A stretch of DNA of 64,000 nucleotides from Paramesorhizobium sp049065735 (GCF_049065735.1 NZ_JBAKHD010000001.1:1-64000), one strand, 5' to 3'; positions 33,083 to 41,981 are shown, numbered from the stretch's first letter. Program-made: numbers and translations. Notes: generated by a model not told the origin, from the letters alone.

Positions 33083-33598
33083 ATGGTCGATATCGCAGGA
33101 AGCTATGACCCGAATGCTGAAATTTCGTCGTTTGACCCTGTACCGCCGGGTGAGTATCGCGCCAAGATTATCGAGGGCGATATTCAGCCCATTTCCAAAC
33201 GCGAAAACAAAGGGCGGTGCCTTGTTCTGACATGGCAGATCGAAACCGGCAACTGTGACGGTCGGCTGGTTTGGCAGCGGCTCAACCTCTACGCCGAAAA
33301 TATGAAAAACCTCGATAAGGTGATCAATATCGCTAATTCGCAGTTCGCGGAAATCAGGCAGGCGACGGGCGTCTTAGCGCCGAAAAATACGAACGAAATC
33401 GAGCACATTCCCTGCACAATCCGCGTCGTTTTCGTAAACAACGATCAGTACGGGCCTAAGAACGAGGTGAAGAGGGTCATGCCAATCGGGGGCGCGACGA
33501 CGCAACCAGTGCCTGCAAGGCCGAACACCGCAGCCACTCAACAGCGCGCGCCGGTCAACAATGGCGGCGACTCTGCGCCCTGGAATACGGGCGCGTAA
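33083..33598 (+). CDS. DUF669-family protein, probable single-strand DNA-binding role
   Basis: 171 residues starting MVDIAGSYDPNAEISSFDPV and then PPGEYRAKIIEGDI, typical of DUF669. The middle has an OB-like beta pattern (GRCLVLTWQIETGNCDGRLV) and the C-terminal 40 residues are disordered, rich in Pro, Thr and Asn. DUF669 proteins usually lie next to Sak-like recombinases and are thought to bind DNA. It follows the ATPase directly. Confidence 0.78.
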   Translation: MVDIAGSYDPNAEISSFDPVPPGEYRAKIIEGDIQPISKRENKGRCLVLTWQIETGNCDGRLVWQRLNLYAENMKNLDKVINIANSQFAEIRQATGVLAPKNTNEIEHIPCTIRVVFVNNDQYGPKNEVKRVMPIGGATTQPVPARPNTAATQQRAPVNNGGDSAPWNTGA

Positions 33599-33695
33599 CG
33601 AAGCAGCCGGGTAATCGCACGGCCTAGGAACCCAGATTACCCGGCACCCAATCCGAAACAACGAATTTCAACATTGCTCGAAAAGGACCGAGACA

Positions 33696-33998
33696 ATGAA
33701 CGATCATGCTTTGCCTGTAAACAGGCACCCCGTTGACCAACTCGGTGATATCCGCGCGACCATCAAAGTGATGGAGGAGCGCGAGGCCGAACTGAAGGCT
33801 GAGGTCTCCGAGTTGATGGGCACCGACGATGTGCTTGGCGGCGATGAATATATCGCCCGGCAGGCCGTCAGCGAACGCGCCGGCGCAATCGATACCAAAG
33901 CCATGGAGCGCGACGGTATCGATATCGAGAAATACCGCAAGCCGAAAGTCGCCGTCTTTTCCATCCGCACCGAAAAGCGCGTTCAGGGGGAGGCGTGA
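33696..33998 (+). CDS. Phage protein of unknown function, 100 residues
   Basis: A short helical coiled coil (DQLGDIRATIKVMEEREAEL) is followed by an acidic part and a C-terminal strand pattern (KPKVAVFSIRTEKR). No family recognised. It is preceded by a 97 base gap with no gene, and its stop overlaps the next gene start by one base. Confidence 0.6.
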   Translation: MNDHALPVNRHPVDQLGDIRATIKVMEEREAELKAEVSELMGTDDVLGGDEYIARQAVSERAGAIDTKAMERDGIDIEKYRKPKVAVFSIRTEKRVQGEA

Positions 33999-34570
33999 TG
34001 AGCAGGATTACGAAATATACCAGGGACGCAATCGCCAGTTCTGCAATCGCCTTTGCGTTCGACCCGAAGGAAAAGGCTTTAAAACAGATCGAGCACGAGC
34101 TTGCTCGTGAAGTCCACGCATACCTCTTTCCAAAAGACATCATCCATATAGCACGGTCCCTGCCGAAAGGCTGGATAAGGCATATTTCGACTTTAAAGCT
34201 CAATGCGGCCGGGCATGCGATCGACGTCGCAGCCGGTGAAGAGTTGCCGGTGCCAGCTACCGACAAAAATGGCAATACCGCAGGCTCTTACGGCTATTTG
34301 ACCGGAGCCATACCGCCCGGAGACCTTGCAGACCGCCTCCAGGGCCATGCACAGGTCAAGGAAAAATTGCGGGATGAGAGAAAGAGTGCCCGCCGCCAGC
34401 TTGACGCGATGCTAGCCGAAATAACGACTATCAAGAAACTGGCCGAGGCATGGCCTGAAGGCGAGCCGTTTTATTCCAAGTATCTGGAGCGTGAAGCGCC
34501 GCAAGTTCCTGCTCTGCGCGTCGATGAAATCAACGAGATGCTTGGACTGCCGATTGAGGAGGCGGCGTGA
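33998..34570 (+). CDS. Nmad5-like phage protein
   Basis: 190 residues. The N-terminal half (ITKYTRDAIASSAIAFAFDP, then REVHAYLFPKDIIHIARSLP) resembles nucleotide modification associated domain 5 (Nmad5), a family predicted by others to accompany DNA base modification. A helical part near 120-165 may oligomerise. No base-modifying enzyme is seen nearby, so the role here is open. GGGGGAGG precedes the ATG at 33998. The assignment is from pattern memory only. Confidence 0.55.
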   Translation: MSRITKYTRDAIASSAIAFAFDPKEKALKQIEHELAREVHAYLFPKDIIHIARSLPKGWIRHISTLKLNAAGHAIDVAAGEELPVPATDKNGNTAGSYGYLTGAIPPGDLADRLQGHAQVKEKLRDERKSARRQLDAMLAEITTIKKLAEAWPEGEPFYSKYLEREAPQVPALRVDEINEMLGLPIEEAA

Positions 34571-35523
34571 TGGTTGCCCTTCCGCAAACCGTATCGCCAA
34601 CGATTGCCGCCATAGAGGCGGCAGTCGAGGCGGCCCAGGAGCGCGATTTCGATTATGTCATTCGCGGATCGTCCATCGGGCACCCATGCGAGCGGCACCT
34701 TTGGTATCGATTTCGCTGGGTGCACCTGCCCGAGCAATTTGACGGGCGCAAATTGCGCCTGTTCGACACTGGCCACGTTGAAGAGGCGCGGATGGTCGCG
34801 TGGCTGCGCATGGCCGGCGTCCAGGTGGAAGATGTTGACCCGGCGACGGGGCAGCAATGGGAAGTCGTCGCCGTGGACGGCCATTTCAAGGGCCACACCG
34901 ATGGCAAGGCCACCGGCATCAAAGAAGCGCCGGTTGTCCAGCACCTTCTGGAGTGCAAGACCCACAATGCCAAGAGCTTCGAGCAACTGAAGCGCTACGG
35001 CGTCCAGGTAGCGAAGCCCGAGCATGTTGCGCAAATGCAGGGCTATATGCACCTTCTCGGGCTGACGAGGGCCTTCTACCTCGCCAAGCACAAGGATACC
35101 GACGAGCTTTATGCCGAACGGGTACATTATGACCCGGCCCATGGCGCGGCGCTCATTGCCAAGGCGGAGCGGATCAGGGAGACGCAATCAGCGCCGCCTC
35201 GCGTCAGCGACGATCCCGGCTATTTCATGTGCAAGGCATTTGATTGCTCGTCCTATGGCGTCTGCCACGGCGGTGGCTTTGCTCTTCGCAACTGCCGGAC
35301 CTGCCTGCACTCCACGCCGATCAATGACGGGCAGTGGTACTGCCAGCGGCACGAGAAAGAGCTTTCGATAGCAGATCAGAAGGCCGGTTGCCCCACGCAC
35401 CTCTATCTCCCGGCTCTTGTCCCTGGTGAGCAGATCGACGCGGACGAGCAGGCCGAAACAGTCACCTACCAGCTCCGAGACGGGTCCGAATGGATCGACG
35501 GTCCGAAGAAGGCTTTGTCATGA
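34570..35523 (+). CDS. Cas4/RecB-like PD-(D/E)XK nuclease
   Basis: 317 residues. The nuclease core shows GHTDGKATG (metal Asp) and HLLECKTHN (the ExK motif). A cysteine in SSIGHPCERHLWY near the N-terminus and many cysteines near 220-285 (CKAFDCSSYGVC, then CRTC, C and C) suggest an iron-sulfur or zinc cluster as in Cas4. It would process DNA ends for recombination. GTG at 34567 and ATG at 34570 are both possible; GAGGAGG favours the ATG. The stop overlaps the clamp start (ATGA). Confidence 0.78.
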   Translation: MVALPQTVSPTIAAIEAAVEAAQERDFDYVIRGSSIGHPCERHLWYRFRWVHLPEQFDGRKLRLFDTGHVEEARMVAWLRMAGVQVEDVDPATGQQWEVVAVDGHFKGHTDGKATGIKEAPVVQHLLECKTHNAKSFEQLKRYGVQVAKPEHVAQMQGYMHLLGLTRAFYLAKHKDTDELYAERVHYDPAHGAALIAKAERIRETQSAPPRVSDDPGYFMCKAFDCSSYGVCHGGGFALRNCRTCLHSTPINDGQWYCQRHEKELSIADQKAGCPTHLYLPALVPGEQIDADEQAETVTYQLRDGSEWIDGPKKALS

Positions 35524-36647
35524 CAAAAATTCCGTTCAAAATTGAAACGACCGCCCATTCTCTCGTCAGTGTGCTGAAGCTGGCGGACAAAATTATAGAG
35601 CGCCGCAATACCATTCCGGTGTTGTCGATGGTTCTTTTCGACGGCGCGCGGGTTCGGGCAACCGATCTGGACATGGAAATCGATATCGCGTTGCCGGTGA
35701 CCTTTTCTCAAGGGAGCGCTGCCCTTGATCACGGCGCTCTGTTCAACCTCGTGCGCCATCTTCCCCGCGACGAAGCGGTAAAGCTATCCGCCGAGGATGG
35801 GAGGGCTGTCATTAGCTTTTCCAGCGGTCATTACCGGATACCGGCGTTGCCAGCGGAAGACTTTCCGAAGCTGGATATTGGTCAAACAACCGTCCTTCCA
35901 ATTGACGGCGATGAATTGAAAAGGGCGCTCTATTTCACCAGCCCATTCATCTCCAAAGAGGAAACTCGCTACTATCTCAATGGCGTTTGCCTTGACGGCG
36001 GGAACGTCGTCGCCACGGACGGGCATCGCCTTGGCTTATTCCCAACGCAAAAAGATTACGCCGCGACAAAACGCATGATCGTGCCGCGGAAGGTCGTTTC
36101 GATCATAAACGGGCTTCCCGCCCCGATAGGGTTTGAATTTTCAGCTAAACCGGGCTTGCGCTTGCAATATGACGGCCTGACCATCACTGCGAAAGCCATT
36201 GACGGCACGTTCCCGGATTGGACGCGCGTAGTCCCGTCATTCAAGGATGAGCACCCATGCGCGACCTTTGATCGCGTAACAGCGCAACGGGCAATCGGAC
36301 GCATATTGTCGGTGATGCAGGATCAAACGCGACACGGCATTCTTGCCTTTCGCAATGGCCGCATTTCGCTGAAGCAGCAGTCCGGTGAGCTGGCCGCCAG
36401 CGAAATCATCCAGGCGGATACTGCCGAAGAAATGGCGGTAGGCCTCAACCTCAAATATTTGTCGCAGATTATTCGGTCCTTCCCCGCTGGTGGGGCACTG
36501 ACCTTGCATGTGTCAGACGCCCAAAGCCCCACGAAAATTACCCAGGATGCACGGGGCGAATTTGTGGTGTTGATGCCAACACGCGCCGATGATGCATTGA
36601 TGAAGTCGGCCTTCTCGGATTTGCGTGATGGAGGGCCGGCGGCATGA
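35520..36647 (+). CDS. Phage-encoded DNA polymerase III beta-clamp homologue
   Basis: 375 residues, about the size of DnaN. Repeated clamp-type segments include ETTAHSLVSVLKLADKII (domain 1), RYYLNGVCLDGGNVVATDGH (domain 2) and the VVLMPTR stretch near the end, which resembles the C-terminal VMPMR motif of DnaN. It should form a ring on DNA that tethers a polymerase. No phage DNA polymerase III subunit is present, so it may recruit the host enzyme or a repair protein. It sits between the nuclease and the helicase, overlapping both. Confidence 0.85.
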   Translation: MTKIPFKIETTAHSLVSVLKLADKIIERRNTIPVLSMVLFDGARVRATDLDMEIDIALPVTFSQGSAALDHGALFNLVRHLPRDEAVKLSAEDGRAVISFSSGHYRIPALPAEDFPKLDIGQTTVLPIDGDELKRALYFTSPFISKEETRYYLNGVCLDGGNVVATDGHRLGLFPTQKDYAATKRMIVPRKVVSIINGLPAPIGFEFSAKPGLRLQYDGLTITAKAIDGTFPDWTRVVPSFKDEHPCATFDRVTAQRAIGRILSVMQDQTRHGILAFRNGRISLKQQSGELAASEIIQADTAEEMAVGLNLKYLSQIIRSFPAGGALTLHVSDAQSPTKITQDARGEFVVLMPTRADDALMKSAFSDLRDGGPAA

Positions 36648-38275
36648 TCGAGCTTCGCTATTACCAATCCGAGGCTATCGGCGCCGCCATGGAGTATTGG
36701 CGCGCCGGTGGCGGCAATCCGCTTGTCGATCTGGCGACGGGCACCGGCAAAAGCGTCGTCATCGCCAAGATGATACAGGATTTGCTTTCCAGTTACCCGG
36801 ATATGCGGGTGTTGATGCTCACCCACGTGAAGGAGCTGGTGCAACAGAATTTCATGGCGCTGAAGAAGGTATGGCCGGACAGCCCCGCCGGGATTTACAG
36901 TGCGGGGCTGAACCGGCGCGACACGCACCACCGCATTACCTTCGCTTCCATTCAGTCCGTCTTCCGCAAGGCGGCGGCACTCGGTCGGCGCAATCTGATT
37001 GTCATCGATGAGGCGCATCTCGTTCCGATGAAAAGCGAAGGCATGTATCGCCGGTTGCTGGACGATCTGCATGCCATCCAGCCGGACGCCCGCGTTATTG
37101 GCTTCACGGCTACCCCCTACCGCCTGGACAGCGGGCGGCTGGACGAGGGACAGACGCGCCTTTTTGACAAGGTGGTTTATACCTACGGCATCGGCCAGGG
37201 GATCGAGGACGGATTTTTATCGGCGCTGCGATCTCCGGCGACAGCAATCGAAATCGATGTTTCAAGGGTCGAGCGGCGCGGCGGCGAATTCGTTCCGGCA
37301 TCGCTGGAGACAGCATCCGACGCCATCACCGCCGAGGCCGTGGCTGAAATCTGCCGTTTCGGGCAGGAGCGGCGCGCGTGGCTGGTGTTTTGCTCTGGCG
37401 TCAAACACGCCATCAATGTGCGCGATGCAATCCGGGCCGCGGGCTTCTCGTGCGAGACCGTATCCGGCGCAACGCCGGGCGCGGAGCGCGACAGCATCAT
37501 CAGGCGTTTTCGCAACGGTGAAATTCGCGCCCTGACGAATGCCAATGTTCTGACAACCGGCTTTGACGTGCCCCATGTCGATCTGGTTGCGATGCTGCGC
37601 CCCACGCTCTCGACCAGTCTTTACGTCCAGATTGTCGGGCGCGGCACGCGGCTGGCGCACGGGAAGGAGGACTGTCTTATTCTCGATTTCGCCGGCAATG
37701 TGCGCCGACATGGGCCGGTCGATGCTGTTTCCGTCATGCCAAAGAGCGGCGACAACTCCAAGGGCAAGGTTTCGGTCAGCGATGTGCGCGCGAAAGAGTG
37801 CCCCGGATGCAACGAGCTGGTGGCGGTCAACGTCTTCACCTGCAAATTTTGCGGCCACGAATGGCCCCGCGACGAGAAGCCGAAGCATGAAGCTCACGCT
37901 GAGAAAGAGGTGGGCATTCTTTCAACCGAAGCTGTGCCGCCTACGATGTTGCCCGTGGTGGATTGGCGGCTGGAGCGCTACGAGAAATGGGGATCCCCGG
38001 ATAGCGTACGGGTCACCCATTTTGCTGGGCTGAACGCATACCCCGAGTGGGTAGCTTTCGAGCATGGAGGCGGCGCCACGCAGCGGGCATGTCAATGGTG
38101 GGTTCTGCATCGTGGCAAGACGCCATTCCCAAAAACCACTGACGAGGCGCTAAGCCGGGCCGGAGAGCTGACAAAACCGGAGACGGTGAACGTCAAGCCG
38201 CGCCCCGGCACCAAGTTCTTCGATATCGTCAGTCGCACATTCCCGGCTCGCAAGATGATCGAGGCAGCGGAATGA
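36644..38275 (+). CDS. SF2 helicase (DEAH type) with zinc-finger
   Basis: 543 residues. Motif I is LATGTGKS, motif II IDEAH, motif III FTATP, and motif VI QIVGRGTR. After the two RecA-like domains (about 1-360) comes a four-cysteine zinc ribbon (CPGC and CKFCGHEW, near 385-410) and a C-terminal region of unknown fold. Phage helicases of this type unwind replication origins or forks. It overlaps the clamp gene and the next gene by four bases each. Confidence 0.88.
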   Translation: MIELRYYQSEAIGAAMEYWRAGGGNPLVDLATGTGKSVVIAKMIQDLLSSYPDMRVLMLTHVKELVQQNFMALKKVWPDSPAGIYSAGLNRRDTHHRITFASIQSVFRKAAALGRRNLIVIDEAHLVPMKSEGMYRRLLDDLHAIQPDARVIGFTATPYRLDSGRLDEGQTRLFDKVVYTYGIGQGIEDGFLSALRSPATAIEIDVSRVERRGGEFVPASLETASDAITAEAVAEICRFGQERRAWLVFCSGVKHAINVRDAIRAAGFSCETVSGATPGAERDSIIRRFRNGEIRALTNANVLTTGFDVPHVDLVAMLRPTLSTSLYVQIVGRGTRLAHGKEDCLILDFAGNVRRHGPVDAVSVMPKSGDNSKGKVSVSDVRAKECPGCNELVAVNVFTCKFCGHEWPRDEKPKHEAHAEKEVGILSTEAVPPTMLPVVDWRLERYEKWGSPDSVRVTHFAGLNAYPEWVAFEHGGGATQRACQWWVLHRGKTPFPKTTDEALSRAGELTKPETVNVKPRPGTKFFDIVSRTFPARKMIEAAE

Positions 38276-38628
38276 GCTTCGTGGATCGATCCCAGCCGGG
38301 CCTTTGCGCCGTTTGCGCCCGGCGCGAAGTCGGCATCGGCTATTCCAGCAATCCGAGGCAGAACCTTCCCGTTTTGTGGGTATGCGACGATCCAGAGTGC
38401 ATCGCTATTGCGAAGGACACCTATTTCATGAAGCAGGATCAATTCGACCGTATAGAGAGCCTTGCCGCTGGTAAGGGCGGCCAGAGAGCCGGGGGGTACC
38501 TCGAAGAGATCGGTAAGACCGACCTGAAAACCCTCACCGTCGATGAGTGGCATGAATTCTGCCGCCGCCTCGTCGCCGGATATCGCAACGCGCTCAAAGA
38601 GGATCTGAAGAATGAGGCGGCGTTCTGA
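38272..38628 (+). CDS. DUF6511-like small zinc-binding protein
   Basis: 118 residues with CAVC and CDDPEC cysteine pairs in the first 45 residues, likely one zinc site, followed by a helical C-terminal half (DQFDRIESLAAGKGGQRAGG and DEWHEFCRRLVAGYRNAL). It resembles the DUF6511 family found in phage replication regions. It overlaps the helicase and the primase genes. A helper role in replication is inferred from place. Confidence 0.6.
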   Translation: MSFVDRSQPGLCAVCARREVGIGYSSNPRQNLPVLWVCDDPECIAIAKDTYFMKQDQFDRIESLAAGKGGQRAGGYLEEIGKTDLKTLTVDEWHEFCRRLVAGYRNALKEDLKNEAAF

Positions 38629-40925
38629 TGATGGTGGCCGCAATGCAAAATCTGGAAACGGCGCTGAAGCTGGCGGCGTCCGGCTTCTCGGTCTTCCCCT
38701 GCCATGCCGGGGGGGAGAAGGCGAAAAGCCCGATGCCGTTTATCAAGTGGCGCGAGGTCTCTACGACAGAAACGACGCAAATCCGGCAGTGGTGGGCAAA
38801 ATGGCCCGGTGCGGCCATCGGCCTTGATCTGGCGAAGTGCGGTTTCGTTGTGATCGATTGCGACCGCCATGGCGGGGAGGCTGATGGTGTTGAAGCATTC
38901 GGCCATCTCGCCGCCTCCCACGGGCACGATATCGACACATCGCCTTTGGTCGCCACGCCGAAGGAGGGGAGCCATGTCTACTTCCGGCAACCTGAGGGGA
39001 AAAGCTATGGCAACGCCCGTGGCGCGCTCCCGGCTGGCGTCGATGTGCGCGGCTCCGGCGGCTATGTCATCGCCCCCGGCACGGTGATGGAGGACGGGCG
39101 GACCTACGAGCTTTTTGGGAACTTGGTCGCCGCGCCGGTGCTCCCCGGTTGGCTGGCGGCAATCATCGACTCCAGTAATCCAGTGCCGGAAACGGTGCGC
39201 CCCGCGCCGGTGACACGCGAAGCTCACAGTGACGCGCGCATCAATGCCTATTGTGAGGGCGCGATTAATGCGGAAATTGCAAAGGTCGAAAACGCGGCGA
39301 AGGGGAGCCGAAACAACACCCTGAACGAAGCAGCCTTTGCCCTTGGGCAGCTTGTCGGCGCGGGCTGGAAATCGGAAGCGGAGATTTTCGGGCTGCTGAT
39401 GAATGCGGCCGCATCATGCGGATTAAATCAGGCCGAGAGCCGCAAGACCATCCAATCCGGAATTCGCGCCGGGGCAAAGGAGCCGCGCCAGTTACCGCCG
39501 AGCGACGAGCCGGTGTTTGACCAGGAGGAGGCGGCCCGCGTGTCCGCTATGATCCTCGCGGCGTGGGAGAGGCAGCAGAGCGAGAAGGAGGGGGTGAGGC
39601 AGCTTGTCGAGCAGGCGGACGGTACGATTACCGACGCCGACACAGGCGAGGTGATAGAGGTTCCGGCGCTGCCACAGAAACAGGAGCGTGGGATTGAGTA
39701 TCCGCCGGGGCTGGTGGGCGATATAGCCCGGTGGATCGTGGCTACAGCGCGCCGCCCGCAGCCGGAGCTTGCTATTGGCGCAGCCCTCGCCATCGTCGGC
39801 ACCGTGGCGGGCCGCCAGTTCGCCGGGCCGACACGATCCGGCACACATCTCTATGTCCTTGGCCTTGCGCCCACCGGCAAGGGAAAGGACCACCCATTGC
39901 AGCAGATTTCCCGGATCATGAGCGCGGCAAGCCTTGGGCATCACATCGGGCCGTCCGAATTCATCTCCATGCCCGCCGTTGTGAATTTCCTGACGCGCAA
40001 GCCATTGTCGATCTGCCCCATGGATGAGTTCGGCGGCTTTATGAAGCGCATCAATTCCCGGCGCGCCAGCGGGTTCGAAAGCTCGATATCGAAGGTATTG
40101 CGCACCATGTGGTCATCGTCGTTCGCGCCGTACCTGACGCCGGAGTGGGCGAGCAAGCCGAGCGAGACAATCTATTCGCCCTCCATCACGATTTTCGGTG
40201 CGTCCACACCGGAGCAGTTCTATTCCTCCATGGAGGGGGCGGCGCTCGAGGATGGGACGCTGAACCGCTTCTTGCTTATGTCGGGGCGCTCAAGCGTGAG
40301 CGAGTGCGATCCGTCTTGCGATCCCGCCACCGTGCCCACCGAAATCATTGACGGGCTGCGCCGCATCTATTTCCGCTCCGGCGAGCTGGCATCCGCGGTT
40401 CGCAATGATCCCGCCGCCGATCCTTCCGCATCCAATCAGGTTCGCCCGCTTCCATGGTGTGCGGACGGCGCACAGGCTGCTTACACTTCTTTTTCCCGCG
40501 AGATCGAGCGGCTCATGGAGCGCGAGGTCGATGCCGGGGCTTTTTATGCGCGCACCGTGGAAATGGCACTCCGTATCGCCACCATCGTTGCGATTGGCCG
40601 GCTTGATGACGAGCAGGTCCGCCGCGCGGATATGGAGTTCGGTATCGAGGTTGCCCACCAATCCGCGCGCTTCATGGCGTCCGGCGCTGCCGACTATATG
40701 GCCGACAACGAGAACCAGGCGAACGCACAGCGGATCATGCGAGCAATAAAGGCCCGCAATGGCCGCGCCAGCCAACGCGATCTGGTGCGCTCCCTCCAAA
40801 ATTCTATCCGCCCTCGCGATTTGCGCGAGCTGCTGGCGTCGATGTGCGAAGCCGGGCAGTTGGAGCGGCAAGAGGTAAAGCCCAAAACCGGTCCTTCTAC
40901 ATTCTGGTATCAGATCGGCCAATGA
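38628..40925 (+). CDS. Prim-Pol primase with DUF3987 ATPase domain
   Basis: 765 residues. The N-terminal 190 residues form an archaeo-eukaryotic primase/polymerase domain: FVVIDCDRHGG holds the DxD metal motif and VDVRGSGGYVIAPGTV follows. A linker leads to a DUF3987-type helicase-like domain (about 345-700) with a Walker A variant, GLAPTGKGKD. The C-terminus has a winged-helix look (NGRASQRDLVRSLQNSI). It should prime, and perhaps open, phage DNA for replication. ATG at 38628 overlaps the previous stop. Confidence 0.85.
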   Translation: MMVAAMQNLETALKLAASGFSVFPCHAGGEKAKSPMPFIKWREVSTTETTQIRQWWAKWPGAAIGLDLAKCGFVVIDCDRHGGEADGVEAFGHLAASHGHDIDTSPLVATPKEGSHVYFRQPEGKSYGNARGALPAGVDVRGSGGYVIAPGTVMEDGRTYELFGNLVAAPVLPGWLAAIIDSSNPVPETVRPAPVTREAHSDARINAYCEGAINAEIAKVENAAKGSRNNTLNEAAFALGQLVGAGWKSEAEIFGLLMNAAASCGLNQAESRKTIQSGIRAGAKEPRQLPPSDEPVFDQEEAARVSAMILAAWERQQSEKEGVRQLVEQADGTITDADTGEVIEVPALPQKQERGIEYPPGLVGDIARWIVATARRPQPELAIGAALAIVGTVAGRQFAGPTRSGTHLYVLGLAPTGKGKDHPLQQISRIMSAASLGHHIGPSEFISMPAVVNFLTRKPLSICPMDEFGGFMKRINSRRASGFESSISKVLRTMWSSSFAPYLTPEWASKPSETIYSPSITIFGASTPEQFYSSMEGAALEDGTLNRFLLMSGRSSVSECDPSCDPATVPTEIIDGLRRIYFRSGELASAVRNDPAADPSASNQVRPLPWCADGAQAAYTSFSREIERLMEREVDAGAFYARTVEMALRIATIVAIGRLDDEQVRRADMEFGIEVAHQSARFMASGAADYMADNENQANAQRIMRAIKARNGRASQRDLVRSLQNSIRPRDLRELLASMCEAGQLERQEVKPKTGPSTFWYQIGQ

Positions 40926-40956
40926 TCTGCTTCAGCGGGCCTTTCTGATGTATGCC

Positions 40957-41361
40957 CTATGCCGCGCCGCGCAACCGTGATTTTGCAGCATCGGCCAGAT
41001 AGGCGGATCGGCTCTGTCCGCGCCGTGATGCATCGCGGTCTATGGCGTCTAGAAGGTTCTCGTCCATAGACACGTTGATGCGAACGGCTTTGCCCGGAAG
41101 GTCGAAGGGAATAAGGGTTAAAACTCCGTCCTGTAGATCGTCCGCAAGGTCCGGATCGCTTCTAAGTTCCGCAATCGTCCGCAGTACGGGCAGCGGGTCG
41201 TTGTCTTCGATCATACCGGCGACATGAAAATTCAGGCCTTCAGTTCCGCGACGAATAGCCTCCTCCTCCGAATTGCCTCCTGAAATGCAGCCCGGAAAGT
41301 CGGGGAAGGAAATGCCGTAATGGCCGTTTTCCTCATGGATGATTGCGTAAGCTATGGGCAC
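40957..41361 (-). CDS. hicB: HicB-type antitoxin
   Basis: 134 residues. The N-terminal HicB fold is clear (HYGISFPDFPGCISGGNSEE, then EAIRRGTEGLNFHV), and a ribbon-helix-helix DNA-binding domain lies at about 92-130 (KAVRINVSMDENLLDAIDRD). It neutralises HicA and represses the operon. It is the second gene, 29 bases after hicA, on the strand opposite to the replication genes. Confidence 0.9.
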   Translation of the reverse strand: MPIAYAIIHEENGHYGISFPDFPGCISGGNSEEEAIRRGTEGLNFHVAGMIEDNDPLPVLRTIAELRSDPDLADDLQDGVLTLIPFDLPGKAVRINVSMDENLLDAIDRDASRRGQSRSAYLADAAKSRLRGAA

Positions 41362-41390
41362 GTCATGCGCTCCTTTTGTTGAACCGGGAC

Positions 41391-41600
41391 TTACCAGTCC
41401 CAGCCTGCCTGCTTGAATATCGACTTCAACGTTTTAATAGGGAACTCCGGGGTGCCCATGTCCACCGTCACCTTACCGCTCTTGGTCGGGTGAGTGTATT
41501 GAACATGGTCGCCGGGACCCTTGCGCTTGATCTCCCATCCGTCAGCGCGCAGCATTTTGACAACTTCGCGCGGGGTGAGTGGGGATCGCTTCGGGCTCAT
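41391..41600 (-). CDS. hicA: HicA-type mRNA interferase toxin
   Basis: 69 residues with the double-stranded RNA-binding-like fold of HicA and the catalytic His32 in KGPGDHVQYTHP. HicA toxins cut mRNA and tmRNA. The start at 41600 has GAGG upstream; an in-frame ATG at 41627 would give an unusual tail. Residues needed for activity are kept. The operon would be driven from the 41601-41980 control region. Confidence 0.88.
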   Translation of the reverse strand: MSPKRSPLTPREVVKMLRADGWEIKRKGPGDHVQYTHPTKSGKVTVDMGTPEFPIKTLKSIFKQAGWDW

Positions 41601-41981
41601 TTCGTGTTCCTCATTGGATTTACACATTTATACACAATACACAACGTTGTGTAAAGATGTATTTAGTCAAACCCGTCACTTTTTTGACAGCGACACATTC
41701 CCCTTTTCTATTGACAGGTTCGCATTGGATAGTTGACGGGTTGACGGGTTAGGTGACGGATTTCATAGGAAAATATATAACAAAATCAATAAATTAAAAA
41801 ACCTGTCAACATGTCAACCAAAATGAAAAATCGTATTCTCATGAGTGAAATTTCAGGGGTGTATATAGATACGTTGACAGATTGACACTCTATATGTTGT
41901 TGCCTGGCTTAGCCGAACGCGCTATATACGGTTCGCCCTACCGTGGCTTTCACCTCAGGTCCGCCAGATCGAGGAAGCCAC
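41601..41981. other. AT-rich control region, possible phage origin
   Basis: 381 bases without a gene, between the replication and packaging modules. It has eight TTGAC pentamers, a strongly AT-rich stretch (41764-41800) and short palindromes such as ACAACGTTGT at 41641. It must contain the hicAB promoter and perhaps the late promoter or the replication origin. Confidence 0.5.
41694..41886. repeat. TTGAC array with three pairs at 8 base spacing
   Basis: TTGAC occurs at 41694, 41711, 41733, 41741, 41874 and 41882 on the plus strand and, as GTCAA, at 41805 and 41813. Pairs 41733/41741, 41805/41813 and 41874/41882 each repeat at exactly 8 bases; the middle pair is inverted. Pairs are about 70 bases apart. 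This looks like iterons or a multi-site regulator array. Confidence 0.6.

Noticed and set aside
34570..35523. A cas4 gene of a CRISPR system
   Set aside because: No cas1, cas2 or array is near; the gene is coupled to phage replication genes.
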